A DNA stretch of 64,000 nt from Antedon bifida. Taxonomy: Eukaryota; Echinodermata; Crinoidea; Comatulida; Antedonidae. A program made the translations under genes and the position numbers. Below, piece by piece: positions 45,901 to 57,210 of the stretch; the stretch's first letter is position 1; the number at the start of each line of letters is the position of its first letter. The notes under the pieces were generated by a model. That model was not told the DNA's origin and made no database searches. It was given only the letters and a program-made list of their open reading frames with translations. The stretch is taken from contig OY727095.1 in NCBI GenBank assembly GCA_963402885.1, positions 10,173,001-10,237,000 of the forward strand. Direction: 5' to 3'.

Positions 45901-48900
45901 TGTCAGTATGGTACGCATATTAACATATTTTATTGTAACAACAGTTTGAAGTCTACACTATCAAATCATATGAAGTTTGATAGTGTAGACGGAGCTTTAG
46001 AAAGGTAAAAGTTTCCAAAAAAGTAGTTATTTTTAAAGGTTTTTTGATTCAACAAAACCCAACATTTACTGCCTCATCATTGTTTTGTTTTTTTATTGAC
46101 GTTTTATCTGGGTAAGCTAGGCATTAAATTAATTTTGTTTGCATTGAAATAGTGAGTGGGTGTCTGACAAACAAGACAGTTTAATAGGATTGAGTGTGGA
46201 CAACAACAAAAGAGATGCAACAATATGATTTGGTATTAGTTAAAATCAATAGAGAGAAATTTGTTTTATTTATTGTTTTATCATCATTGATGAGACAATT
46301 CAGTGTTGTACTTTAAAACTGAATTCAATACAAGAATGGGTTTTCTAAACTGCATAAACGTAGCGCAAACTGAAGAAAACCTCCTCTAAACCAGTTAAGG
46401 CCACTTTACACAGATGAGTAGCAACGGTAAGAAGAAAACCGCGTAGCTTGTCCCACGTAGGATCTGTATCTACGTCTGTATCTACTGCTGCCAATCCTCT
46501 TAGCGGTGGTCATAAGGAATAAGATAGATTGTATATTTGCATTTAGCCGTTACCGCTCGTCTGTGTAAATTGCCCTTTACAGTAAATATCGATTATACCA
46601 CTAATCACAACTTTTGGACTATAACAGAAAAATATTTTTTGGTTTTTTGAGTGAAAAAATTAAATCAGTTGACAAATTTCACAGTGCAACTCATGCAGTA
46701 AATCCCTATTATTATTTGAAGTTTGCGCAAAGTTTTTGGAGGTTAACCGGTAGGTTTGCACAGTTTGTGTAGTAAAATAAAAAAAAATGATAAAAATAAA
46801 ATATAATTTTGTATTAAGTGTTCGTACTTCTTGGATTTATTATATACTAACAACTAAACTATGGCGCACCAAATGCGACACTACAATTTATTATATTTTG
46901 TTCACTTTAGGAATTACTGCAAATAAAACATACTCATGAAAAGTCCAACTAAAAGAGTGTTTACAGCTTGAGTGGGATGTTTATGAATACTGAAATGAAT
47001 TCATAGTGACATATTGATATTTATTCAATTAATTAAACCATAATGACTTCTATAAATATTTATATTTCATTTAGTTTGTTTGCCTCGATTTGCGTAAAGA
47101 TTTTGTGACGGAGAACATCTGGCCGGCTGTGCAAGCGAATGCAATATATGAAGATCGTTATTTATTGGGTACCGCCCTCGCTAGGCCATGTATTGCAAAG
47201 GGCATGATACAAGTCGCCAAAGAGTCTGATGCAGCTTATATATCCCATGGTGCAACAGGAAAGGTAACATTGGGTTTTAAATGTTTATTTTATTTTTATT
47301 ATCAATCCAAAGGCAAAATATTTAAAAAATGAAAATGCTGTGGGTATCAGTGGCTGAATCTCAATGGAGGGATACAAAAAAAAAAGCGAAAAGCTAAATC
47401 AAAATGATGAAACAGCCAGAAAATCTAATTTTCATCCAATAATTGTAGTTGCTCAAAGTGTCTGCCATTATACAATATTAAAGTACCAAATAGTATTATG
47501 TATAGATTCTGTCTTGATCTCTTTCTCCACAACAACTGTATGTTCTCATAACTAATTGACAGTAGAACCTCTATTAAGGGGACACCTTCCTTTATAGAGT
47601 GTCTCTGAAAGGGGTTGTCTGCAGTGTTCCCTCTCATTCCTTTCACAGGAAAGTATATCTTTAATAGGGGTATGGCAAATGGTTTCTACTGTAATCACAC
47701 TACTCTACTACTTATAGACCCATAAATGTTCAATTTGCTCTTTCAATTTTACTTTTATGTTTGAAAAACAAGTAAAAAAATTTTTTATATTTATTCACAG
47801 GGAAATGATCAGATCCGATTTGAACTGGCTTGCTATGCTATGTACCCTGAAGTTGAGGTAATGATTGAGACAAACAAACAACACACACACATGACATCAT
47901 ACTAAACAATAGATAAAACACTATCAATAAAAATACTTTTGAATTGTAGTATTTGTACAAAAACAAATATTATCGACAAATTATAAGATTGAACATAAAA
48001 ATAATAAGATGTCAAAAAATAGCAAATGCTACCAATAAAATCATTATTTAAAAATATATTACAAAATTATTGTACTACTGATGTTAGAAAACATAGAGAA
48101 AAAATTATTGCTGCTAAAAATACCTAATACCTTCATTCAAAATTACTGTTTGGTTTTGAATTTTTGTAATTTGAGACATATTTAAACTAATTAATGCATG
48201 CAGGTTTCCCTGGTTCATTCAATACTACTTGAAGGTAACCTATGGTGAACTTAGCAGGAATAATGCCAGTGGCACCTTAGTCTGGGACCACTAGTTATGT
48301 AGAGGAAACAAAGAAATCACCAAAGGGAACTAATCCATAAACTAATAAAAAAAACTACCAAATTCTTTACAAAAACCCATATACTGTACTGTACCAGCAA
48401 TTAAGGTGTAAATCATAGGTATTCTCAGTTTATGTCCAGTAGTCATCATTTTCCTATTCAATTTTAATACCTTGTCATTTTTACACCGTGTTTCATAACT
48501 TGTATTTTTTTGTATAGATAATATATTTTATTGTATATCTATTTATTATTTTACTAATAATTGTCAATCTTCAAGAAGAATTTCTGTTGTTATTTTATGA
48601 TGATGATGGACAAATAAAGCATTTCAGTATTCAGTATTCAGTATTTTAACTATAAAAATTGAAAACAAAAACAAAACATTGCCAAAAGCATTCTCACCAT
48701 TCATGCTCATAAAAATTAATTATTTGTATAATAAAATTTAGTTTTATATTGTATATTTCAAAAATTTGAATAAAAATCAATGGTATTTGAAGTTATTATG
48801 GTATTGTTTATATATTGGTTTATAATATTATTGTTATTCATATACAGGTTGTATGATATTTCAATAATATTGAATAATTATTTAAAATGTTAATGATTTA

Positions 48901-51900
48901 AACATTCTGATTAATATAATTTAGAATGGGAATAAATGAAACAGTGCTTTCAGGTACTGTATTCACATTGTCTTGGATATATGCTGTGTTGAAAGTAGAA
49001 CCTATTGAGATACTGCAGGTTTTCAAAAATGACAAATCAATTATAAAAACCAAGGTCCTCCTCCTCTTGCTGCTGGTGCCTAAGTGTGATCAAAACATTT
49101 CTAACAAATTCTACAGAAGTACCATTTCAATTTTTAATTTATAGATCATTGCTCCATGGAAAATACCTGAATTCTACAATCGCTTCCAGGGTCGAAACGA
49201 TCTTTTTGAGTTTGCAAAGAAGAAAGGAATTCCTCTACCAGTCACACCCAAACAGCCATGGAGTATGGATGGCAATCTGATGCACATTAGCTACGAGTCG
49301 GGCATACTGGAAGACCCTATGGTTAGATTGATTGATTATCAATATTAATTTTATTTAGGCATTTCGGACTATATCAACGGACAATCCATTCACAGTACAA
49401 ACATGCACACTACAAACATAAAAAACATTCTCTTAAGCTCTGTCTACACTATCAAACAAGTGTGATGTGCCAAAATATGGTAGTGCTATGACATCATCAT
49501 ATATGGGCATTTATTTGTTGCATAAAGTGTAGACAGAGCTTAAAATTGAAGTTGGTTTTGTCACAACAAATTTGACAGGATTTTATCCAAAGACCCTACG
49601 ATTAGTGTAGCCAAGCATCTTTAACAACCATGCTACAGCTCCACGCTCAGTGCTTATCTTAGATTTTTTTAAATCTTTCAAACTAAGATTCTTCCAGATT
49701 TGTGGTGTTTTGCTTGTTTTGTTAACATTTTTCTGTTTTTCATTTTGTAGACTTACGCCCCAGATGATATTTATCAAATGACAACAGACCCAAAAGAAGC
49801 ACCAGCAAAGCCAGCAACAATTGAAATAGAATTTAAAAATGGTAAGTACTACTACTATCAGATGACAACACCAAGTTGTTAATAAAAGTTAAAATTAAAG
49901 AGTTCAAATCCTGTGCTTTGCAGAATCATTACTGTGGAAATTATTGTTGTATTTGCAAATTTGGTACAAATGGGTTTCCATTATTAAAGTCTTGGAAATG
50001 CCAGCCAATCAATATGACAGTACCACTGCTATTACATCATACAGTACTACAGTCTTTGCATTTTTTTCTCAACAGGTGTACCTACTAAAGTATCCAATTC
50101 AGCTGATGGTGTTACCAAGACAGACCCACTTGAGTTGTATTCGTACCTTAATGAGGTTGGGTGAGTAAGAGAAGACATGATTTTGTTTAAGAGAAATATT
50201 TTATCAGTAAAATGGAATGTGAATTGAGCCTAATGCTATGTTTATATAATTTTTACAACATCGAATAAATTCTAGTTCTATCCATTATATATTGGTAATC
50301 GTACTATACTTCTAATCTTACTGATATCCCCAGTCCACACACGGACACATAGCTCCTTGAATTTTACAGTTACAATAACATTTCCATAAAAGGATCCCCA
50401 TGTGACATGTGGCTTAAAGCAAGACTTTGTGACATTTACTGTACAGCTCGCTAAGTTAGGGAAAATAACTGAGCTGTTACTAATATTCTGTAATCATTTT
50501 CAGAGGTCAACATGGTATAGGTCGTATTGACATTGTAGAGAATCGTTACATTGGTATGAAGTCTCGAGGCATTTATGAATGTCCAGCCATGGCTATACTG
50601 ATGCAAGCCCACTTGGATATTGAGAATCTCACTTTAGATCGGGTATACATTTACATTTGTTCTTTAGTTTTATTTTTTATCACATTGAATGCTGTAATTG
50701 TATAGATATATCAAAATTTGTACTTATACTTTGTCTACACTAGTTTGATATGCCCAAATATGGTAGTGAAATGCTTAAATATGGCAGTGATGTGACATCA
50801 TCATGTCCATATATGGGCACATCACATTTTTTTGTCACATAAAGTTTGATAGTGTAGACTGAGCGTTAGAAGGTTTTAAAACATTTGAAAACACCCCTTG
50901 AGTGGGTGTGAGGATACCCGCTCTGGGGCAGACATTTTCGCTAGTAAAAATCTTTGGGGCCAGGGATATGTTCGCTACTTGGGAGACTTAGCTGCATATA
51001 ACTCATTCCAATATCTGGACTCGTCTTAATTTAGTTTTTATTGTTTTTCCACTCAAGGAAGTACGACGTATGAAGCAAGGACTCTCGATACAATTCTCGG
51101 AGCAAGTCTACCGTGGATACTGGTACAGTCCGGAATGCGAGTTCTCGCGATTCTGTATCAACAAAAGCCAAGAGTTTGTTGCAGGACGTGTGATACTTTC
51201 TGTGTACAAAGGTCAAATCTACATTCGAGGCAGAGAATCTGCATATTCATTATACAATGAAGAGTTGGTGAGGTAAGTAATAAAATTATGATTGTCAATT
51301 TACTTGTGTTTGAAGTGCTTATCTTCTATGAAATCTTGTATGAAATGCGCTATCTTGCAACTGATATATGGTAATGGAAAGTATAAAAACACATTTTCTC
51401 AATCTTCTCGCGTACCAATGCGCTATTTGGCAACTGCAATAATAATGTGGTATGATAAATGGAAGAGTCCGTACATGTGTGCTCTCCATCTTCTAGTACC
51501 AATGCGTTATAAGTTTAATTATAATTCATAACAAAATGTATTTTGTCTACAGCATGAATGTAAAAGGAGATTACGAACCAACAGATGCACTTGGGTTTAT
51601 CAAGGTCAATGCTCTTAGGTACAGTGATACAACTTGATGATTTATTTCCTCCAACAGCAACATAATTTATGTTACATACACAATTACACTTGTTTGAATA
51701 CAAAAGAAAAGTGCAATTTGTATGTGGTACATGTACATATATGTGTTTTGAAAAAGAACGTACAGCAAGGTTCTTTATTTCAGATCTACAGAGTTATGTT
51801 TTTTTTATCATATGCAGGGTACACTGCAAGTTTGTGCAAAAACCTACTTTAGATGTTCTATAAACAAATAATGAATGTATTAGCGCAAGGAACAAATATT

Positions 51901-52229
51901 TTGTTTGGTGAATGATGAAACATTTTCACCTTATCAAAATATACCATTACACTCATAAAAAGCCATTAAATTTGTATATTACTGTATAAAGTTTGCAGTA
52001 CACCATGTGTATATAGGATGGTCAAAGTATATTGATCGAAACGTCAAGAAACTCAAAAATTCTTTTCACAATTATATACTTATATCTTCAAACAATATAT
52101 ACTACTGTACAAATCTAAAAACGAAATAGGATACACAGTATTGAATTATTTTATTATTTTTTCCATAGACTACGAGAGCATCAACGTCTGCGAAGCAAGA
52201 TAACAGCAAACGCTAACAATGGCAGTTAA
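39920..52229 (+). CDS. ASS1: Argininosuccinate synthase, 11 coding exons
   Basis: Joins citrulline and aspartate using ATP to form argininosuccinate (urea cycle, arginine synthesis, citrulline-NO cycle); cytosolic homotetramer in the family. Exons: 39920-40054, 41654-41722, 47075-47263, 47801-47857, 49145-49321, 49751-49841, 50076-50160, 50504-50642, 51058-51272, 51553-51618, 52169-52229; 1,284 nt, 427 aa plus stop, all phases agree. Marks: ATP-binding AYSGGLDTS at residues 20-28, [25 protein letters not shown] joined to GNDQIRFE across an exon border, [37 protein letters not shown] and [11 protein letters not shown]. The N-terminus is about a dozen residues longer than in human ASS1. Introns are loaded with MITEs and SINEs. 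It converges with the Roquin gene downstream. Confidence 0.97.
40679..40824. mobile_element. MITE family B with TTA duplication
   Basis: A complete 146-bp copy, AGCTTTGTCTACACTATC to GATAGTGTAGACAGAGCT, flanked by TTA at 40676-40678 and 40825-40827. It lies in the intron after ASS1 coding exon 1. Confidence 0.9.
43082..43210. mobile_element. pogo-like MITE
   Basis: Starts near ACAGCAGAACTCCTATTACG and continues with GAGGACACC and GTCCCTGAATAGGGGAGTCC, ending in GGGGTTCTA. Worn inverted ends of the same family as 16168. It lies in an ASS1 intron. Confidence 0.5.
43655..43932 (+). mobile_element. tRNA-derived SINE
   Basis: Has a B-box-like GAGTTCAATTCC, the shared body CTCGTCGCATTGCTTGTATC and TTGCCTCTCTCCACCCAGGT, and an ATTATTATTA tail. 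It shares body and tail with the copy at 57595. The head is worn. It lies in the second ASS1 coding intron. Confidence 0.75.
45150..45240 (-). repeat. tRNA-like SINE head
   Basis: On the minus strand TGGCTTGGTGGTTATGATGC resembles an A box and GGGTTCAAGTCC a B box, 33 bases apart. The arms do not make a full tRNA. A related-looking segment is at about 49595-49655 on the minus strand (TAGCATGGTTGTTAAAGATGC). Confidence 0.45.
45950..45996. mobile_element. MITE family B reduced to its ends
   Basis: AGTCTACACTATCAAA and its complement are only about ten bases apart, so the whole interior is gone. What remains is a nearly perfect palindrome ending GGAGCT before TTA. Confidence 0.75.
46399..46576. 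mobile_element. MITE, family D (AGGCCACTTTACACAGA ends)
   Basis: A 178-bp element; the right end read inward is AGGGCAATTTACACAGA, 14 of 17 matching. A perfect TTA duplication flanks it (46396-46398, 46577-46579). It lies in an ASS1 intron. Confidence 0.82.
47308..47430. repeat. Dispersed repeat P, copy 1
   Basis: ATCCAAAGGCAAA, ATCAGTGGCTG, ATCTCAATGGAG and AAAAGCGAAAAGCTAAATC occur in the same order as at 61471-61640 in the Roquin gene. Only the left part of the repeat is present here. Confidence 0.65.
47560..47691. mobile_element. pogo-like MITE
   Basis: Starts CAGTAGAACCTCTATTAAGG and ends GGTTTCTACTG; GGGGACACC and AATAGGGG inside. The TA flank is present only on the right. It lies in an ASS1 intron. 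Confidence 0.65.
49436..49540. mobile_element. MITE family B
   Basis: A 105-bp copy with AGCTCTGTCTACACTATC and AAGTGTAGACAGAGCT. The flanks are TTA on the left and TAA on the right, which together with the end bases reads TTAA on both sides. Confidence 0.85.
50727..50865. mobile_element. MITE family B
   Basis: A 139-bp copy with a worn left end (TACTTTGTCTACACTAG) and GTTTGATAGTGTAGACTGAG on the right, flanked by TTA on both sides. It lies in an ASS1 intron. Confidence 0.8.
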
Positions 52230-52522
52230 GATTTATCATTTAGAAACTCATAAAAAACTTGCTTTTAAGAAAGCTTATTTAATTTTAAACTTTGTGGTGT
52301 TAAATGTTTTGAGTGTTAGACTAGTTACGAACTAGTTTATTTCAAATGTTGTAATTTATAAGTTTGCCAACTTGCCAACTTATTGACGTAATTCATCCCC
52401 TGGATCCGCCTATAACGAACACGTTTCTATCATTGTTTGAAGAGTATTTTCAAAAACCATGTATAAGAGGAGTAAAGATTGTATTTTCCTACTTTACCAA
52501 TGTATTTATGGTGTTTTGTGCA

Positions 52523-52528
52523 AATAAA
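52523..52528 (+). terminator. ASS1: Candidate poly(A) signal of ASS1
   Basis: AATAAA in GCAAATAAATG, about 295 bases after the stop codon, preceded by a GTGTTTTGTG stretch. Confidence 0.5.
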
Positions 52529-52598
52529 TGTGAATCAATGCATCAATATCTGTTTTAGTAATATTTGAATGGCTTATTTGAACCAACACAAGAAGTAA

Positions 52599-52751
52599 AG
52601 CGTGGTTCCCACTAGAGATGCAATGCAAGGACGTACGCGCAACACAAGCAAGTTGACCAATCGCAAGCCACTGTTCGAATAATCCATCGCTTGGTCCAAT
52701 CACTTATGTTGCGTTACGTCCTTGCGTTGTGTCTCTAGTGGGAAGCACGCT
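52599..52751. mobile_element. MITE family C with TAA duplication
   Basis: A 153-bp element, AGCGTGGTTCCCACTAGAG to CTCTAGTGGGAAGCACGCT, flanked by TAA at 52596-52598 and 52752-52754. Confidence 0.9.
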
Positions 52752-52814
52752 TAAGGGAAAAACACAAGAAGGAACATGGCAGTACATATATAATGTAGAA
52801 ACTGATATTACAAT

Positions 52815-53110
52815 AAAAACAAAGAGTGAGATTACATTGAATGCAGGAATAAGATTTATTGTGAATGCAAGAAAGAGTAAGATTACAGAGAAAACTGTGT
52901 CTACACTATCAAACTAGTTTGATAAAAAAAAGTGTGATGTGCCCAAGTATGGTAGTGATACGCTTATATATTACATTTAAAGCAAGGGGAAAGAGTGTAA
53001 TCTCGCCTTTTTCTTGCATTTCATATAATCTCACTGTTTCCTGCATTTCATATAATCTCACTCTTTCCTGCATTCAATGTAATCTTTCACTTTCTTCCAT
53101 TCACAATGAA
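52815..53110. repeat. Inverted array of about 28-bp units, interrupted by a family B MITE
   Basis: On the left, GAGTGAGATTACATTGAATG and related units run forward. On the right (about 53005-53110), TCATATAATCTCACTGTTTC and TGCATTCAATGTAATC units run in the opposite sense with a period near 28. A truncated family B MITE (about 52897-52976) lies between the arms. Confidence 0.7.
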
Positions 53111-54690
53111 TCTCATACTCTATTCACATCTGCATAAATTGTTAGGCCTACAAGTTTTAACCAGGTTTGACCTCCCAACCTTTTATACGTTTTGAGAGAA
53201 AGCATAATTGCATGCTACTTGATTACTATACTATGATTGGTCAGTTTAATACAAAGGCAATACACATGCGCAGTAACAACTCGGGACATATTGAAACAAA
53301 AACAGGCCTCTCATCAGTGGTTTTTTCCAGGCGATTTCCCACAAAATTGTCTTCACACTATGCAAACTTGCTTACAAGTTGTTACATTTTTCAGATTTGA
53401 AAAGGTATTACACTTCATAGCTTTTAATGTAATTTCACTCTTTCGGCATTTATTGAAATCAGACTCTTTCCTACTTTTATTATATACATATATTGTGATC
53501 TTCGAGATTACTAAAAAGAAACAGATCAAACTATCAAATGGTCCTTCTGGCAGTGATAAACAAAAAAAAGTTGAAACGCATATGAATAAAATAATAACAC
53601 AAAACGTTGCCTTTTATTAAGTGATAATTATACTTTATTATATACTTTAGTACTTTCCCTTGCAACAATTTAGCAATAAACAGGAAATATATGACAACCT
53701 TTTATCAAAAGTGGTCTCTATAAAGATTTTATGATGAACACCTTCCAACAATTATTCAGATTTAGGGCACACACATATTTAAACATGAACAACTGTGTTT
53801 TTGAAGAATGACAAATGGTCAGGGTATCGAATTAAATAAAATAATTACAAATCCTAAACAGATTATATTTGTATAAAATGTCTGATATAAGGAAAAGGGA
53901 TTAACCTTCTAAAGAGTTTTTAGTTTATTTAATACAGATTCGGAGACAACTGCCTCAGATGGATTCAAAAACCAACGTGACAGGCCCTGAATCTGAATAA
54001 TGTTGAATATCATAAAAGTTCACTTCACAAACTATACTCATAAGATCTCATAAATAGATCTGTTACAAAGTGATGGGAAATGAGGCAATGAATATGCATG
54101 ACGAAAATATGAATATGTATTACATAATAAATCTTATTCCTAAAGTATAGTACCATTTTTAAAAGAAAATTTAAATGCATTATTGTTTACTTTTACAAAA
54201 ATGGTAGACATTTGGGAAATTAATTAAATTAAACAGTTTTAAACTTCACATTTTTCATAGAAAAATGCATGTTCAATTATCAGCTATACTAGTTCCAGCT
54301 ATGTACTTTAAATAGACAACAGTGTTTTAAAATAAATAATGTGTTATTTGACATACTCTAAATTAGGATGCACAGTTACATAATCATGATTATAATAAAT
54401 TGCATTTGTAAAATGTTTTCAAATAATTTAGTTACTGTAGACAAGATAGAAATATGTTTCTATTTATATTTGGTAAATGGCAAGCCCGTAGCCAGGATTG
54501 TTACATGGGTTCTTTTTCTCCAAAAAAGGGGAAACAATGGGACTGAAGGCCAACAAACTAAAAGGAGGGGTGAAAAGGAGGGCAAGGGTCTACTAAAGGA
54601 AAGATTCTTTTAGCCCTCTGTATAGATGAAATTTACCGGCTAGTTTGGTAGAAATGGGTTTAATATGAGTTAGGTCGATATACTAGCATC

Positions 54691-54826
54691 CAGTCGCGTA
54701 ATGGCTATGAGCCCTCACTGGCTAAACCCAGGGACCCCAGAACTTATGGGGGCCCCTGAGCAGTGCCCAGAGGCATTAAAATATACAGAAAAGGGCTAAA
54801 CCAGGTGCCTCTGCATTACGCCACTG
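54691..54826. mobile_element. hAT-like MITE with perfect 8-bp duplication
   Basis: A 136-bp element from CAGTCGCGTAATG to CATTACGCCACTG, flanked by CTAGCATC on both sides (54683-54690, 54827-54834). Same family as 21754. Confidence 0.92.
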
Positions 54827-55118
54827 CTAGCATCTGAACCCTACGAACCCCTGGCTACAAGCTTGGATGGATAATATCTGTTTTAAATATATTATTGTTG
54901 ATATTTATTAATTCATTTCCCATCACTGGAGTTATAATTCACTTAACGTTGGTATCTCATGTACCGTCAACACTTTCTTATACCTTTTATGTTGTCTAAC
55001 AACCAAATATTATTATGGAAATATCCCAAGAAAAAGTAAATATAGAACACTTACTCTAAACACCATTAATTAGTGTATTTCTTAACTACTTGGACCAACC
55101 ACCACAACATAAATCTAA

Positions 55119-55233
55119 TGCTCTGTCTACATTATCAAACTTTATGTGACAAAAAAATGTGATGTGACCATATGATGATGTCATATCACTACCATATGTG
55201 GGCACATCATACTTTGATAGTGTAGACAGAGCT
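55119..55233. mobile_element. MITE family B
   Basis: A copy of about 115 bp, GCTCTGTCTACATTATC to GATAGTGTAGACAGAGCT, with the standard interior shortened. The target duplication is unclear. Confidence 0.75.
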
Positions 55234-55464
55234 TTTATAGAGTAGGGTGCTTAAATAACTTTTCTAGATCTAGAAACTTTGGCTCTTTGAGTTTTCAAGA
55301 CATCCCTATAGAGTGCTACTATAATATATAGATGTATATATTTGTATATATGAACTTAACTAATAACAGACTTAATAAAATGGTATATATAAAATTTAAA
55401 AGATTGTAGATCATTTGTGATATTCACATCATTATCAATAGAAAAAGAAAAGCTGTCAGAATAA

Positions 55465-55645
55465 AGCTACGTTCACACTAAGCTTGGTTCTTGTCCGGCA
55501 GCTCGAAAAGACTACAGACTATTTTGCATTTTCCGATCACACACACACTTGTTATACTGTATCCAGAATGTGTTGGTGTGAACAGTTCCTTAAAAAATAC
55601 ACTTTTTTTCATGATTTTTTATCCGGCCTCAGTGTGAACGTAGGT
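55465..55645. mobile_element. MITE, family E (AGCTACGTTCACACT ends)
   Basis: A 181-bp element; the right end read inward is ACCTACGTTCACACT. Perfect TAA duplication at 55462-55464 and 55646-55648. Interior TTGTCCGGCAG and ATCCGGCC are also partly inverted. Confidence 0.82.
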
Positions 55646-57107
55646 TAATTCTAAATCACGACAAAAGTAACTTGTTAAAAATAGCTTCTAAATATGGTAA
55701 CATTAATTCACACAATTTTAATATTGGTGATACTGCAAACAAATGCTTGCAGATTGTGCTAATATTAAAATGACTATTTCATGCTGTGATCAATGAAGAT
55801 AAATTACATTACACATTAAGCTATGTTGTGTACATACAAGTCTAAGGGGCGGATCCAGGATTTTTTTTTAACATATGATTTATTAGTCTGTCAAAAATTG
55901 ATATCAAAAAGTAGTTTATAATTTCATTTACCACAACCCAGGATACGCCCAACATTGTTATGACATAATCTCTATCTTCTGAATCTGAATACATTTTTTT
56001 TTTTCAAAATCAATATCATTTTAAAATAAAATTAGGCCTAATAATCTTTCAATATGTATAAAACACATAATGTCCACATAAATAGACCTGACAATACATT
56101 ATCAAGTGATTTGAAAACCTCTTCATTATACTTATAATATAACATTGAATAGTGTTAAAACCTATGTAATGTGCATTAATAAATTTAAAAAAAAGTAAAT
56201 TGTAGATGAAAACTCATATATAATATAATAAAATTCTCCTTTTCATTGTCATACTGTATATATTTAGTCACAACTGACAGAAAATTTGAATAAATTTGTT
56301 CAAAATATTCTTAAAACTACACAGCAAACTGCAAATGAAAAATAATAATGGCAGGTAGTAATATTAATTTATTTCCTTGTTCTAATAATAAAGAACAATA
56401 GTAATCATAAGTAATATTTTTTTAATTGTAATTAATGCAACAGCAAAGTACTACACAGCAAATTATAAAAACAAAAATTTTATAAATTATTATCTTTTTC
56501 ATTCTCATAAACAATAATATTACGGTCACATTAATTTGTAAATGGAAAACAAATGTTTCGGGAAAGAAAAAAGAAATATTTAGTCATTGAAAGACAATGA
56601 AATAAAGCTGCAAAGTCATCAAAAGACTTTCCAACATTAAATTGGAAATAAGTTTCCTCATTTATAAAAAGAAAAGAACTTTTTAAAAATATGTAAATTT
56701 TATAAAAATTATTCATAGAATATTATTAATTTATACTTGATAAAAATTAGTACAGTACTAGTTAAATTTAAGTGTCACGGTATACAGTAACTTTATTTAT
56801 TTATTTAATGGCCACTATGTCTTATAAAGACATACATAATATGATTTAAAAACGGTATTACATTTTCTTTTTTTATACCAAGTGTGAAACAAAAGATATA
56901 TAAATAAATATTCAATATTTGAAAAATATATATAAATTCTGTTTCATAAGTTTTGATGCGTGGATAAATAATTAATACAAATTATTTATTCATAAATTTA
57001 TGATCTGTTTTTGCAGGATTGTCTACTACTGTAGAGCATTCTTAGTCGTAACAATGTATTCAAATTATACATGCTGATTAAGTGAAAAGTGATTTATACT
57101 ATAACAC

Positions 57108-57113
57108 TTTATT
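57108..57113 (-). terminator. Candidate poly(A) signal of Roquin
   Basis: TTTATT on the plus strand, i.e. AATAAA on the minus strand, about 100 bases after the stop. Many other copies follow in this AT-rich stretch, so the true site is open. Confidence 0.25.
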
Positions 57114-57210
57114 TAAAAAAATTAATAATACCACAATGATGAGCTTTTCTAAGTTCTTGTTTGACTTCCATTGCTGTCAACATACTCAAATCTTCATAAA
57201 AAAACATCCT

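Larger units (their letters stand above)
53200..57200. other. Noncoding region between convergent ASS1 and Roquin
   Basis: No exon is supported. Part of it may be Roquin 3' UTR. It holds MITEs at 54691, 55119 and 55465 and a GGGGCGGATCCAGGA fragment at about 55849, otherwise very AT-rich sequence. Confidence 0.5.
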
